A DNA stretch of 64,000 nt, from NCBI GenBank assembly GCA_963798705.1, contig CAWCTW010000005.1, forward strand, positions 372,001 to 436,000, in the 5' to 3' direction. The stretch comes from AC-56 sp963798705. GTDB lineage: Bacteria; Actinomycetota; Thermoleophilia; Solirubrobacterales; 70-9. Shown here in pieces: positions 46,763 through 54,881 of the stretch. Numbering within the stretch: position 1 is the first letter of the stretch; each line of letters opens with the position of its first letter. The notes under the pieces are model-generated. The model saw nothing but the letters and a program-made list of their open reading frames with translations. It did not search any database and was not told where the DNA came from. Position numbers and translations under genes: made by a program.

Positions 46763-48085
46763 CTAGTCCAACGGCCGGTGGGTGCCGCCGCGCGCATACT
46801 CGGAGGCTCGCAGCGGCCGCGGGTGCCCGATCGAGCCGACCTCGGCGATGTCCCGCCCGAACGGAAGGCCCACGGTCCAGTCGGCGACGGAGTGAAGCTT
46901 GCGCATCAGGCCGGGGATCTTGCTCACGTGGTAGGTGCGGGCCATCCACCAGGCCGGAAAGCCGCGGAACTTGAAGGGACCGAGCCGGCCGACCGCCTTA
47001 TGGCGGCCGAGATTGACGAACGCAGCCCGCGCCCGATAGCGGAACGGGCGAGCCCGGCCGATACCGAGCTCCGCCGCGATGTTCCGTGCGGCGACCGGTC
47101 CCTGGCGGATCGCGTGCTGGGCCGTCGGCGGCGACGGGGCCGCGCCCTTCTTACGAGGGTCCGGCACGGCGGCGCAGTCTCCGATCGCCCAGACGCCGTC
47201 CATCCCCTCGACCCGCAGGTGGCGGTCGACGGGCACCCGCCCCCGGCCGTCGAGGGGCACGCTCAGCGAGGCGAGGCTGGGATGTGGCACCACGCCCGTG
47301 GTCCATACCAGCGTCCGCGTGGGAATCCACTCGCCCGTGGACAGGCGCACGCCAGTCGGGGTCGCCTCCTCCAGCCTGGTCCCGAGCCGGATCTCGATGC
47401 CCCGTGCGCGCAGCTCGCGCATCGCGTAGCTGGCGAGGTCGGCGTCGATCTCGGGAAGGACGCGACCGGTGGCCTCCACGCCGATCCAGCGCATGCCATG
47501 GAGGCGCGCCCGCGGATAGCGCTCCATCGCGTCGGCGGCAAAGTCCTGGAGCTCGGCGAGCGCCTCCAGGCCGGCGTAGCCACCGCCCACGAAGACATAG
47601 GTCAGGAGCTCCTCGCGCCGGGCCGGATCCTCGCTGGCGTTCGCCGCCTCCAGGGTCTCGACGATGTGGTTGCGGAGCCAGATCGCGTCGGCAAGGCTCT
47701 TGAACCCGATCCCGTTCTCGGCCAGCCCCGGGACCGGGAGCAACCGCGACACCGAACCGAGCGCGAGCAGCAGCTGGTCGTAGCGAAGCTCGTCCACCTC
47801 GTCCTCGTGGCTGGTGAGCTGAAGGGTCCTGGCGGCGGGATCGTGCCCGGTCACGGCGCCAAGCCGCAAATACGTGCGCTTGAGCATGTCCCGCAACGGG
47901 GTGACGACATGGCGGGGCTCGAGCGTTCCGGCGGCCGCCTCGGGCAGGAACGGCGTGTAGAGCAGGAAATTGACGTCGTTGACGAGGACGAGGCGAGCCG
48001 CCTGGCGCGGGACTACGCGCTCGAGGTGGCGCGCGGCCGCGGCTCCGCCGAACCCACCGCCGACCACTACCACGTTCCAGGCCAT
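46763..48085 (-). CDS. ndh: Type II NADH dehydrogenase (NDH-2) / NAD(P)/FAD oxidoreductase
   Basis: Non-proton-pumping oxidation of NADH with quinone reduction at the membrane; 440 aa. FAD motif VVVVGGGFGG (4-13), NADH motif YVFVGGGYAGLEA near 166, and WAIGDCAAVP toward the C-terminus. The C-terminal 80 residues are amphipathic with basic patches, as in membrane-associated NDH-2. ATG at 48085 lacks a ribosome-binding site; a 14-codon uORF ends 5 nt before it. The upstream palindrome resembles a Rex site, and Rex regulation of ndh is known elsewhere. The men genes nearby supply its quinone. Confidence 0.9.
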   Translation of the reverse strand: MAWNVVVVGGGFGGAAAARHLERVVPRQAARLVLVNDVNFLLYTPFLPEAAAGTLEPRHVVTPLRDMLKRTYLRLGAVTGHDPAARTLQLTSHEDEVDELRYDQLLLALGSVSRLLPVPGLAENGIGFKSLADAIWLRNHIVETLEAANASEDPARREELLTYVFVGGGYAGLEALAELQDFAADAMERYPRARLHGMRWIGVEATGRVLPEIDADLASYAMRELRARGIEIRLGTRLEEATPTGVRLSTGEWIPTRTLVWTTGVVPHPSLASLSVPLDGRGRVPVDRHLRVEGMDGVWAIGDCAAVPDPRKKGAAPSPPTAQHAIRQGPVAARNIAAELGIGRARPFRYRARAAFVNLGRHKAVGRLGPFKFRGFPAWWMARTYHVSKIPGLMRKLHSVADWTVGLPFGRDIAEVGSIGHPRPLRASEYARGGTHRPLD

Positions 48086-48090
48086 ATGAG

Positions 48091-48135
48091 CTAGGCCGAT
48101 GCCGTGCGGCGCCGGCAGAGGCATGTGCCGTTCAT
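48091..48135 (-). CDS. Putative 14-codon upstream ORF of ndh
   Basis: Reads MNGTCLCRRRTASA then TAG, 5 nt before the ndh ATG. Start codon lies 7 nt after the TAGCCT -10 box, so it would be at or next to the mRNA 5' end. Same length, same Thr-Cys-x-Cys core and same stop-to-start spacing as the argH uORF. Confidence 0.5.
   Translation of the reverse strand: MNGTCLCRRRTASA
48095..48132 (-). promoter_or_regulatory. Leader element copy 4 (box plus hairpin), ndh
   Basis: Minus-strand box AACGGCACATGCCTCT is followed by an imperfect hairpin (48116-48095; 9 bp arms with one mismatch, GCAC loop). The layout is the same as in the argH copy although the arm sequences differ. Confidence 0.6.
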
Positions 48136-48142
48136 GTATCTC

Positions 48143-48172
48143 AGGCTAGCACTTTGTAACATTCTGTCACAA
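48143..48172 (-). promoter_or_regulatory. ndh promoter with Rex-like palindrome
   Basis: TTGTGACA-GAA-TGTTACAA (minus, 48172-48154) is an inverted repeat with one mismatch, close to Rex sites of the TTGTGA...TCACAA type. Its left end doubles as a -35 (TTGTGA), 18 bp from a TAGCCT -10 (48148-48143). A repressor bound there would block RNA polymerase. Confidence 0.5.
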
Positions 48173-48206
48173 GGCGACACGGTCAGCCATGCGCCTTGAG
48201 CGGGAG

Positions 48207-49664
48207 CTACCCGGCCCCCAGCTGCTCGCGGATCATGCGCGTCACCTCGCCGCCGTCAGCGCGACCCTTGGTCTCGCGCATCACCGCCCCCACGATCGGG
48301 CCGATCGCCTTCGGGTTACCGGACCGGACCTTCTCGGCGGCTGCCGGCTCGGCCTCGATCGAGGCCGCCACGATTCCCTCCAGCTCACTCGAGTCCGACA
48401 TCTGCGCGAGCCCTTCCCGTTCAACGATCGCGCCCGGATCGCCGCCCTCGACGACCAGCTTGGCCAGGACCTGGCGCGCCGCGCCAGTGGTGACCTGCTT
48501 GGCCTCCACCATCGCGGCCAGCCCCGCGAGCGCCCGGGGGGTGACCTTGGAGCTCGCCGGATCGACCTCCCGGTCGCCGGCCTCCCGGAGCTTCGCGACG
48601 AGCTCGCCCGTGACCCAGATCGCAATCGTCCGAGGCTGGGCACCGTCGGCCTCCCGCAGCGCCTGCTCGAAGTACTCGCCGAGCTCGGCGTCGAAGGCGA
48701 GTTGGCGGGCGGTGACCTCGGGCAGTTCCAGCTCCGCCTCGTAGCGCTCGCGCCGTTCCGCAGGAAGCTCGGGCAGGGCGTCGCGAACGTCGTCGAGCAT
48801 CGCCTCGGTGGGCGCCAACGGGACCAGGTCCGGCTCGGGGAGGTAGCGGTAGTCGTGCGCGTACTCCTTGGAGCGCAGTGGCGTCAGCGAGCCCGTGCGG
48901 GGATCGAAGTGGAACGTCTCCTGAGCCACCTCCCCCCCATCGTCGAGCACCGCCGCCTGGCGCTCCAGCTCCGCCGCGATCCCGCGCTCCAGGAAGCGGA
49001 AGCTGTTCATGTTCTTGAGCTCGGTCTTCGTGCCCAGCTCGGTGGCGCCGGGGCGCCGGACGGACACGTTGGCGTCGACCCGCAGGCTCCCCTCCTCCAT
49101 GTTCACGTCGGACACGCCGAGCTGCTTGACAGTCGTCCGGAGCAGCTGCGCCCACTCGCGCGCCTCCTCCGGACTCCTGAGGTCGGGCTCGGTGACGATC
49201 TCCACCAGCGGTGTCCCGCCCCGGTTGAAGTCCACCAGCGAGTGCGCGGAGCCGTGGATTCGCCCCGATCGGCCCACGTGGATCATCTTGGCAGCGTCCT
49301 CCTCGAGGTGCACGCGGTGGACGCGGACGTCGCCGAGCCTCCCGGCGGACGCCAGCGGGATGTCGTATTGGCTGATCTGGTAGCCCTTCGGATTGTCCGG
49401 ATAGAAGTAGTTCTTGCGGTGGAAGATGGATCGGGGCGCCACCTCGCACTCCAGCGCCAGAGCGATCTGCAGCCCGTAGCGGACGGCGCGCTCGTTCACG
49501 GTCGGGAGCGCTCCGGGGTGGGCGAGGCAGACCGGGCAGGTGTGGACGTTCGGCTCGTCGCCGAAGGACAGCGCGCAGCCGCAGAACATCTTGGTCTGCG
49601 TCGAGAGCTGGACGTGGATCTCCAGTCCGATCACCGCCTCGTAGCCGTTGGGAGGCGCGGTCAC
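48207..49664 (-). CDS. gatB: Aspartyl/glutamyl-tRNA amidotransferase subunit B
   Basis: Kinase/tRNA-binding subunit of GatCAB, which converts Glu-tRNA(Gln) and Asp-tRNA(Asn) to the amidated forms; 485 aa. YEAVIGLEIHVQL at the N-terminus, zinc-binding CGC...CPVCLAHPG, and the DFNRGGTPLVEIVTEPDLRS signature. The YqeY-like tail domain ends in a degraded but normal form. GTG at 49664 overlaps the gatA TGA. Confidence 0.96.
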   Translation of the reverse strand: MTAPPNGYEAVIGLEIHVQLSTQTKMFCGCALSFGDEPNVHTCPVCLAHPGALPTVNERAVRYGLQIALALECEVAPRSIFHRKNYFYPDNPKGYQISQYDIPLASAGRLGDVRVHRVHLEEDAAKMIHVGRSGRIHGSAHSLVDFNRGGTPLVEIVTEPDLRSPEEAREWAQLLRTTVKQLGVSDVNMEEGSLRVDANVSVRRPGATELGTKTELKNMNSFRFLERGIAAELERQAAVLDDGGEVAQETFHFDPRTGSLTPLRSKEYAHDYRYLPEPDLVPLAPTEAMLDDVRDALPELPAERRERYEAELELPEVTARQLAFDAELGEYFEQALREADGAQPRTIAIWVTGELVAKLREAGDREVDPASSKVTPRALAGLAAMVEAKQVTTGAARQVLAKLVVEGGDPGAIVEREGLAQMSDSSELEGIVAASIEAEPAAAEKVRSGNPKAIGPIVGAVMRETKGRADGGEVTRMIREQLGAG

Positions 49665-51151
49665 GAGCCGGCTCCGGGAGGCTGCTCGTCGAAGCCGACG
49701 GCGCCCTCGATCGCGAAGGCCGCGTCCAGGAGGCCGGACTCGTCGAACGCCGGCGCGACGACTTGAAGGCCCACGGGGAGCCGCGGTCCTCCGCCATCGG
49801 GCTCGGCCAGGCCGGCCGGAATCGAGACCGCGGGCAGGCCGGCTAGCGGCATGGGCACCGTGCAGTAGTCGGACATGTACATGCTCAACGGGTCCGCGCG
49901 GGCGCCGATCTCGAAGGCGACGGTCGGGGAGGTCGGTGTCACCAGGTAGTCGAAGCGCTCGAAGGCGGCGGCAAAGTCCTGCGCGATCTTGGTGCGCACG
50001 CGCTGAGCCCGACCGTAGTAGGCCTCGTAGTAGCCGGACGACAGGGCGTACGTGCCGAGCATGATGCGCCGCTTGACCTCGGGACCGAACCCATGGGACC
50101 GGGTCCGCTCGTACATCGCCACGAGCTCCGTCTCGGCTGGCGCGATCCCGTCGCCCAGCCCTCCCTCGACGTCCGATGACGCTGCGGCTCGCAGCCCGTA
50201 GCGAACGCCGTCGTACCGCGCCAGGTTGGCCGATGCCTCGGCCGGGGCGAGCACGTAATAGGCCGAGAGTCCGTGCGGGGAGTGTGGAAGCTCGCACTCG
50301 TCGACCTCGGCTCCGAGCGCTCTGATGAGCTCGACCGAGCGTTCGAAGACCTCCGTCACGCCCGACTCGATCCCCTCGGCGTCGGCGGAGAGCTCGCGGG
50401 GCACGCCGAATCGAAGGCCCTTCAGGTCCAAGCGCGACGGCAGCCGCACACCGCCGTCGATGCCGACCGATGTCGAATCGCACGGGTCGCGGCCCTCCAT
50501 CGCGCCGAGGAGGAGCGCCGCGTCGGTGACGTCCCGGGTCAGCGTGCCGCACTGGTCGAGCGACGACGCGAATGCGATCATCCCGTAGCGCGAGATGGCG
50601 CCGTAGGTGGGCTTCAACCCGACCACACCGCACAGCGAGGCCGGCTGACGGATGGAGCCTCCCGTGTCGGTCCCGATCGCCCACGGTGCGAGGCGCCCGG
50701 CGACCACGGCGGCCGACCCTCCCGACGAGCCGCCCGGGACGCGCTCGGGATCCCAGGGGTTGCGCACCGGGAAGTAGGCCGAGTTCTCGTTGGACGACCC
50801 CATCGCGAACTCGTCCATGTTCGTCTTCCCCAGGATCCGTCCGCCGGCACCCAAGAGCCTGCGAACGGCCGTCGCCGTGTACGGCGGACGATAGCCCTGG
50901 AGGACGCGGGAGCCGGCCGTGGTCTCGATGCCCTCCGTGCAGAAGATGTCCTTGATCGCGACCGGAGCACCACGCAGCGAGCCGTCGCGCTCGCCGTTCC
51001 CCGACCCGGGCTCGGCGCGCCACAGATAGGCACCGATCTCGTCGCCAGCCGCCTCTCGCGCGTAGGCGTCGAGGTACTCGTCGGCGCCGAGCTCGCCCGC
51101 CGAGATGCGCTCGATCGCCTGAGCCGCGGTCAGATCGAGGACGTCGCTCAT
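49661..51151 (-). CDS. gatA: Aspartyl/glutamyl-tRNA amidotransferase subunit A
   Basis: Glutaminase subunit of GatCAB; 496 aa, amidase signature family. The Ser-cisSer-Lys triad falls in PVAIKDIF (Lys), GGSSGGSAAVVAGRL and GTDTGGSIRQPASLCG. The ATG overlaps the gatC TGA. Supplies ammonia to GatB. Confidence 0.96.
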   Translation of the reverse strand: MSDVLDLTAAQAIERISAGELGADEYLDAYAREAAGDEIGAYLWRAEPGSGNGERDGSLRGAPVAIKDIFCTEGIETTAGSRVLQGYRPPYTATAVRRLLGAGGRILGKTNMDEFAMGSSNENSAYFPVRNPWDPERVPGGSSGGSAAVVAGRLAPWAIGTDTGGSIRQPASLCGVVGLKPTYGAISRYGMIAFASSLDQCGTLTRDVTDAALLLGAMEGRDPCDSTSVGIDGGVRLPSRLDLKGLRFGVPRELSADAEGIESGVTEVFERSVELIRALGAEVDECELPHSPHGLSAYYVLAPAEASANLARYDGVRYGLRAAASSDVEGGLGDGIAPAETELVAMYERTRSHGFGPEVKRRIMLGTYALSSGYYEAYYGRAQRVRTKIAQDFAAAFERFDYLVTPTSPTVAFEIGARADPLSMYMSDYCTVPMPLAGLPAVSIPAGLAEPDGGGPRLPVGLQVVAPAFDESGLLDAAFAIEGAVGFDEQPPGAGS

Positions 51152-51432
51152 GCCTGTGGTGAGGGAACCCGGAACGCTCCCTCGTCCGGATCCGGAGCCG
51201 GCTCCAGGATCCGCTCGCGCGGCCAGCTGGGTCGCGGCTCATCGGCTCTCAGCACGTTCTCGAGCTCGACCACGTGAGAGGTGGGCTCGACACCGTCGAG
51301 CTCGAGCTCGTTCATGCGCTCGACATGGTCCAGGATCCCCGACAGCTCGCCCGCCATCCGCTCGACCTCGGCCTCGGTCAGCTCCAGGCGGGCCAGCCGG
51401 GCGACGTGGAGAACCTGGTCACGGTCGATCAT
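51148..51432 (-). CDS. gatC: Aspartyl/glutamyl-tRNA amidotransferase subunit C
   Basis: Small scaffold subunit of GatCAB; 94 aa. VLHVARLARLELTEAEVERMAGELSGILDHVERMNELELDGVEPTSHV matches the family throughout. First gene of gatCAB. TAGAAT (minus, 51447-51442) lies 9 nt before the ATG, so the mRNA is probably leaderless. Confidence 0.95.
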   Translation of the reverse strand: MIDRDQVLHVARLARLELTEAEVERMAGELSGILDHVERMNELELDGVEPTSHVVELENVLRADEPRPSWPRERILEPAPDPDEGAFRVPSPQA

Positions 51433-51448
51433 CGCCTGGTGATTCTAG

Positions 51449-51483
51449 GCGGCGACTTCGTCGCCGCAGAGGCATGTGTCGTG
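51449..51483 (-). promoter_or_regulatory. Leader element copy 5 (box plus hairpin), gatC
   Basis: Minus-strand box CACGACACATGCCTCT is followed by a perfect hairpin GCGGCGAC-GAA-GTCGCCGC (51467-51449), which ends 1 nt before the TAGAAT -10 box. A similar second hairpin, GGCGGCGA-N2-TCGCCGCC, lies at 51495-51512 outside the box. No usable start codon exists for a uORF in the Thr-Cys-Leu-Cys frame. Confidence 0.6.
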
Positions 51484-51644
51484 AGGAGTTTCCAGGCGGC
51501 GACCTCGCCGCCGCGGCGGCAGGGGGCAACACCACCCGATCCCCCGGAGCCCAGAACCACGAAGCCTCCCTCGTTGCCCAAACCGGCGGCGGCTTCAACC
51601 CGGCGATATGCGTGAGGGAGGGCCGGGATAGGATCTCGCTCCGA

Positions 51645-52088
51645 ATGACCGGCGCCCGGGCGGAGCGATTCGTCGTCGGAAACCTCCGCCTGCTGGCGGC
51701 GAGCTTCGCCGTCGTCGGGATCCTGTTCATCGCCGTTCCAAACGGGGTCCTCGACGTCGTCTCCGACCTCGGCGACGAGATCGGCAGCTTCACGCGAGCG
51801 CCGGAGACGACCGAAAAGTTCTGGCTGGCGCTGGGGTTCGCGTACATGGTGGTGATCGCGGGGATCTGCGCGGTCGTCCAGGCCGACGTCGTCCGTTACC
51901 GCCCGCTCCTGCTGGTCCTGGCGGCGGGCAAGACGGCTTCGTCCCTCGCGGCGCTCGGCTTCTACGTCTTCGACAGCCACGTGTTCATCTACCTGTTGAA
52001 CTTCATCGTCGACGGCCTCCTCGTCGGCGTCTCGCTCCTGCTTTGGCGCGTCGCCGGTCGGGTGGGGGCGCCCGCCGCTCCCTCCTGA
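51645..52088 (+). CDS. Small integral membrane protein
   Basis: 147 aa with four hydrophobic segments (about 13-32, 56-77, 84-102, 111-135). No named family is recognised. ATG at 51645 is preceded by TAGGAT (51629-51634) 10 nt upstream, again a leaderless arrangement. Its TGA is in the same frame as the GMC oxidoreductase that follows. Confidence 0.75.
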   Translation: MTGARAERFVVGNLRLLAASFAVVGILFIAVPNGVLDVVSDLGDEIGSFTRAPETTEKFWLALGFAYMVVIAGICAVVQADVVRYRPLLLVLAAGKTASSLAALGFYVFDSHVFIYLLNFIVDGLLVGVSLLLWRVAGRVGAPAAPS

Positions 52089-52103
52089 AGGCGCCCCCCG
52101 GGG

Positions 52104-54029
52104 CTGCGGGCCGCCGAGCGCCGCGTCCTGGCCGCCTTCGCACAGGCGATGGCCCCCGGCGTCGACGGCCTTCCGCCGGCCGCCGGGCCCCGGCGCGCCG
52201 GAGAGCCGACGGCCGAGGGAGCCGTGGACACCGTCGCCGCGATCGACCGCTACCTCTCGAGCCTCCCCCGCCGCGCCGTGCGGCAGGTGAAGCTCGCGCT
52301 GTGGGCGCTCGAGCTGATGCCGTTTCCCTGGCGGTTCAGCCGCGCGAGCGTGGACGCGCGCCAGGCATTCCTGGCCCGGCTGGACGGATCGCGGCTTCCA
52401 ATCGCCGCCGATATGCTGCTCTTCCTGAAGGTCCTCGCCGGGCTCGGCTACGGCAACGACGCGCGCGTGCGGAAGGCCGTCGGCCACGAGATGCGATGCG
52501 AGGTGAGCGACGGCCTGCCACCGGTGGCCGAGGGCCCGGTGGGGCTCGGAGACCTGCGCCCGCCGACCGGCGGCGAGGATTGCGACGTCGCCATCGTGGG
52601 CTCGGGCGCCGGCGGCGCCGCATGCGCGGCGATCCTCGCCGAAGCGGGCCTCGACGTCCTCGTCCTGGAGGCGGGCCCCTACCTCGACAGCACCACCTAT
52701 CCGGACGAGCCACTCGCCGCGCTCCAAGGCCTGTATCGAGACGGCGGCCTGACGATCGCGGAGGGACGACCCGCGATCCCGACCCCGGTCGGACGCGCCG
52801 TCGGCGGGACCACGGTGATCAACTCGGGCACCTGCTTCCGCGCCCCCGACGACGTGCTCGCGGCCTGGCGCGACGAGCACGGGATCGAGTGGGCCACCGA
52901 GCTGGACGGGGACTACTCGGAAGCCGAGGAGATCATGTGGGTGCGGCCCGTCGACCCGGAGCGCATGGGTCGAAACGGACAGCTCCTGCGCGAGGGCGCC
53001 GAGGCGCTGGGGGTGCGCCACGAGCCGCTTCGCCGCAACGCGGGCGGCTGCCACCAGTGCAGCTCGTGCCCCTCGGGGTGCCGCCTCGACGCGAAGCGCG
53101 CCGCGCACGTCTCATACCTGCCTCGAGCCGTCGCCGCCGGCGCGCGGGTGCGCGCGGGAGTCGACGCCCGCCGCGTCTCGATGGAGGGCGGCCGGGCAAC
53201 GGGCCTCGAGTGCTTCTCCCGGGTCAACGGACGGCTCCGTCCGTTCACCGTCCGCGCCAGGCGCGCCGTGGTCATGGCCGGGGGCTCCTTCGGCACGCCC
53301 GAGCTCCTGCTGCGCTCGGGGGTCGGGGTGCCCAGCGGCGAGCTCGGCCGCAACCTCCGGATCCATCCGGCGTGCTGGGTCGGAGCCCGCTTCGACGAGG
53401 AGGTTCGCGGCTGGGACGGCGTGATGCAGAGCTACGCCGTGAGCGAGTGGGAGCCTCAGGGGATCCTCCTCGAGGCGACCTTCACCCCGCTCGCCTTCGG
53501 CGCCCAGTGGCTCCCCGGCACCGGGCGTGAGCACCAGCAGCGCGTGCGCTCCTACGATCGCATCGCCTCGACCGGGGTGCACCTGTCCGACCGGTCGGCA
53601 GGCCGCGTCGGGCTGTCCGGGGACGGCTCGCTGCGGGTCAGGTACCGGCTCACCGACGAGGACTCGAGGCGCCTGGTGTTCGGCATCGCACGGGCCGCGG
53701 AGCTCCTGTACGCGGCCGGCGCCACGGAGGTCTACCCTCAGATCGCGGGGATCCCGACGATCCACAGGTCGCGGGTGGAAGAGCTCGAGGCCTCTCCCCC
53801 GCCGCGGTCCCGGCTCCGGCTGGAGGCGTTCCACCCGATGGGAACGGCGCGCATGGACGCCGACCCAGCCAGGGGAGTCGCCGACATCGATGGTGCCGTC
53901 CACGGCGCCGCCGGCCTATATGTCGCTGACGGGAGCCTGCTGCCGAGCTCCATCGGGGTCAATCCGATGATGACCATCATCGCCATGGCCTCCCGGGTCG
54001 CGCGTCAGATGGGCGAGCGCCTGAGCTGA
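52104..54029 (+). CDS. GMC-family oxidoreductase with N-terminal gluconate-dehydrogenase-3-like segment
   Basis: FAD-dependent alcohol/sugar oxidoreductase, about 626 aa from ATG 52149. The first 130 residues resemble gluconate 2-dehydrogenase subunit 3 fused to the enzyme. FAD motif CDVAIVGSGAGGAACAAILAE near 145, a second signature RAVVMAGGSFGTPELLL, and the C-terminal HPMGTARM...GLYVADGSLLPSSIGVNPMMTI active-site region. A CHQCSSCPSGC cluster is unusual for GMC enzymes and may bind a metal or Fe-S cluster, as in long-chain alcohol oxidases. Homology-like sequence (AAERRVLAAFAQA) begins before ATG 52149, so a CTG at 52104 may be the true start; the next upstream in-frame stop is the TGA at 52086. 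Confidence 0.82.
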   Translation: MRAAERRVLAAFAQAMAPGVDGLPPAAGPRRAGEPTAEGAVDTVAAIDRYLSSLPRRAVRQVKLALWALELMPFPWRFSRASVDARQAFLARLDGSRLPIAADMLLFLKVLAGLGYGNDARVRKAVGHEMRCEVSDGLPPVAEGPVGLGDLRPPTGGEDCDVAIVGSGAGGAACAAILAEAGLDVLVLEAGPYLDSTTYPDEPLAALQGLYRDGGLTIAEGRPAIPTPVGRAVGGTTVINSGTCFRAPDDVLAAWRDEHGIEWATELDGDYSEAEEIMWVRPVDPERMGRNGQLLREGAEALGVRHEPLRRNAGGCHQCSSCPSGCRLDAKRAAHVSYLPRAVAAGARVRAGVDARRVSMEGGRATGLECFSRVNGRLRPFTVRARRAVVMAGGSFGTPELLLRSGVGVPSGELGRNLRIHPACWVGARFDEEVRGWDGVMQSYAVSEWEPQGILLEATFTPLAFGAQWLPGTGREHQQRVRSYDRIASTGVHLSDRSAGRVGLSGDGSLRVRYRLTDEDSRRLVFGIARAAELLYAAGATEVYPQIAGIPTIHRSRVEELEASPPPRSRLRLEAFHPMGTARMDADPARGVADIDGAVHGAAGLYVADGSLLPSSIGVNPMMTIIAMASRVARQMGERLS

Positions 54030-54123
54030 CTGCGGGGCGTCACTCGACGGCGTGATGACCTGGGAGTCACTTGCGGTGCTTCGCCGCGCACCTGCTGCCG
54101 CCACGCCAAAGTCCGCCTGCCAC

Positions 54124-54153
54124 CGCGACGGCCGCCTGCCGGCGGCCGTCGCG
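54124..54153. terminator. Hairpin between convergent genes
   Basis: Perfect 13 bp arms (CGCGACGGCCGCC) with a TGCC loop, between the convergent GMC oxidoreductase and membrane-protein genes. Same arm and loop lengths as the hairpin at 28542-28571. No T-run follows. Confidence 0.5.
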
Positions 54154-54197
54154 TCAACCTCTCCTCCCCCGAGGCCGTGCCGACCCCGGAAGCTTTC

Positions 54198-54812
54198 TTA
54201 CGGGCCTGCGCTGGGCGGCGGTGGACTCGACGGGGGCGGTGGGGCTGGGTCCGGTGGAGGCGACTGCGGCGGGGGTGGGGCCTGCGGCGGTGGCGATGCG
54301 ACCCCCGGGCCGCCCGTGCCGCCACCGGGAAAGCGTTCCGCCTCGCCCGCGAACGACGTGCCCTCCTCCTGCATTGCCAGGTATCCCCCGACGGTCACGG
54401 CCGCCACGGCGATCAAGCCCAGCCAGACGCCGATCTTGCGCGAATGGTCGAGGCCCGCCACGTCCGGGACGCCGAACCCTGGCGGGCTCACGATGCTGAT
54501 GACCACGAGGACCACCGAGAGGACCCCGAGGGCGGTCACGATCGCGCTCAGGGCGACCGGCAGCCCCAGGTCGTAGTCCGAGGCCGCGATCAGCGCCAGT
54601 CCGATTGCCGCCAGCGCCGTCACGAACAGGACGATGTCGGTGAAGCCGTAGGACTGCCAGGCGTTCCCGGTTACCTCGCCGGCGAAGCCGAATCGCTGAA
54701 CGGCGACGCTGCCGCCCAGGCCGAACCAGTCGAAGATGAACATGATCAAGATCAGGAGAAGCCCGGACACCCCGGCGATTCTCTCGCCCCGATTCAAAGA
54801 CATGAAGTCCAT
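54198..54812 (-). CDS. Four-helix membrane protein with proline-rich C-terminus
   Basis: 204 aa. Helices at about 14-30, 58-76, 84-108 and 126-146 are followed by a tail made almost wholly of Pro, Ser, Gly and Ala (165-204). MSLNRGERIAG (ATG 54803) may be the true start, three codons in. No family is recognised; the tail suggests a disordered cytoplasmic or wall-facing extension. Confidence 0.72.
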   Translation of the reverse strand: MDFMSLNRGERIAGVSGLLLILIMFIFDWFGLGGSVAVQRFGFAGEVTGNAWQSYGFTDIVLFVTALAAIGLALIAASDYDLGLPVALSAIVTALGVLSVVLVVISIVSPPGFGVPDVAGLDHSRKIGVWLGLIAVAAVTVGGYLAMQEEGTSFAGEAERFPGGGTGGPGVASPPPQAPPPPQSPPPDPAPPPPSSPPPPSAGP

Positions 54813-54881
54813 CGACTCGTAGCAGCGGAGCCTATACCGGCCACTCGACCGATCGCCGGGACTGGCGCCCCTGTTGCAGCC

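Noticed and set aside
48085..48124. An N-terminal extension of NDH-2 starting MPLPAPHG, paralleled by LPLPAPYG before ArgH.
   Set aside because: The argH version has no start codon in that frame, the stretch is not part of either protein family, and the similarity is explained by the shared leader element.
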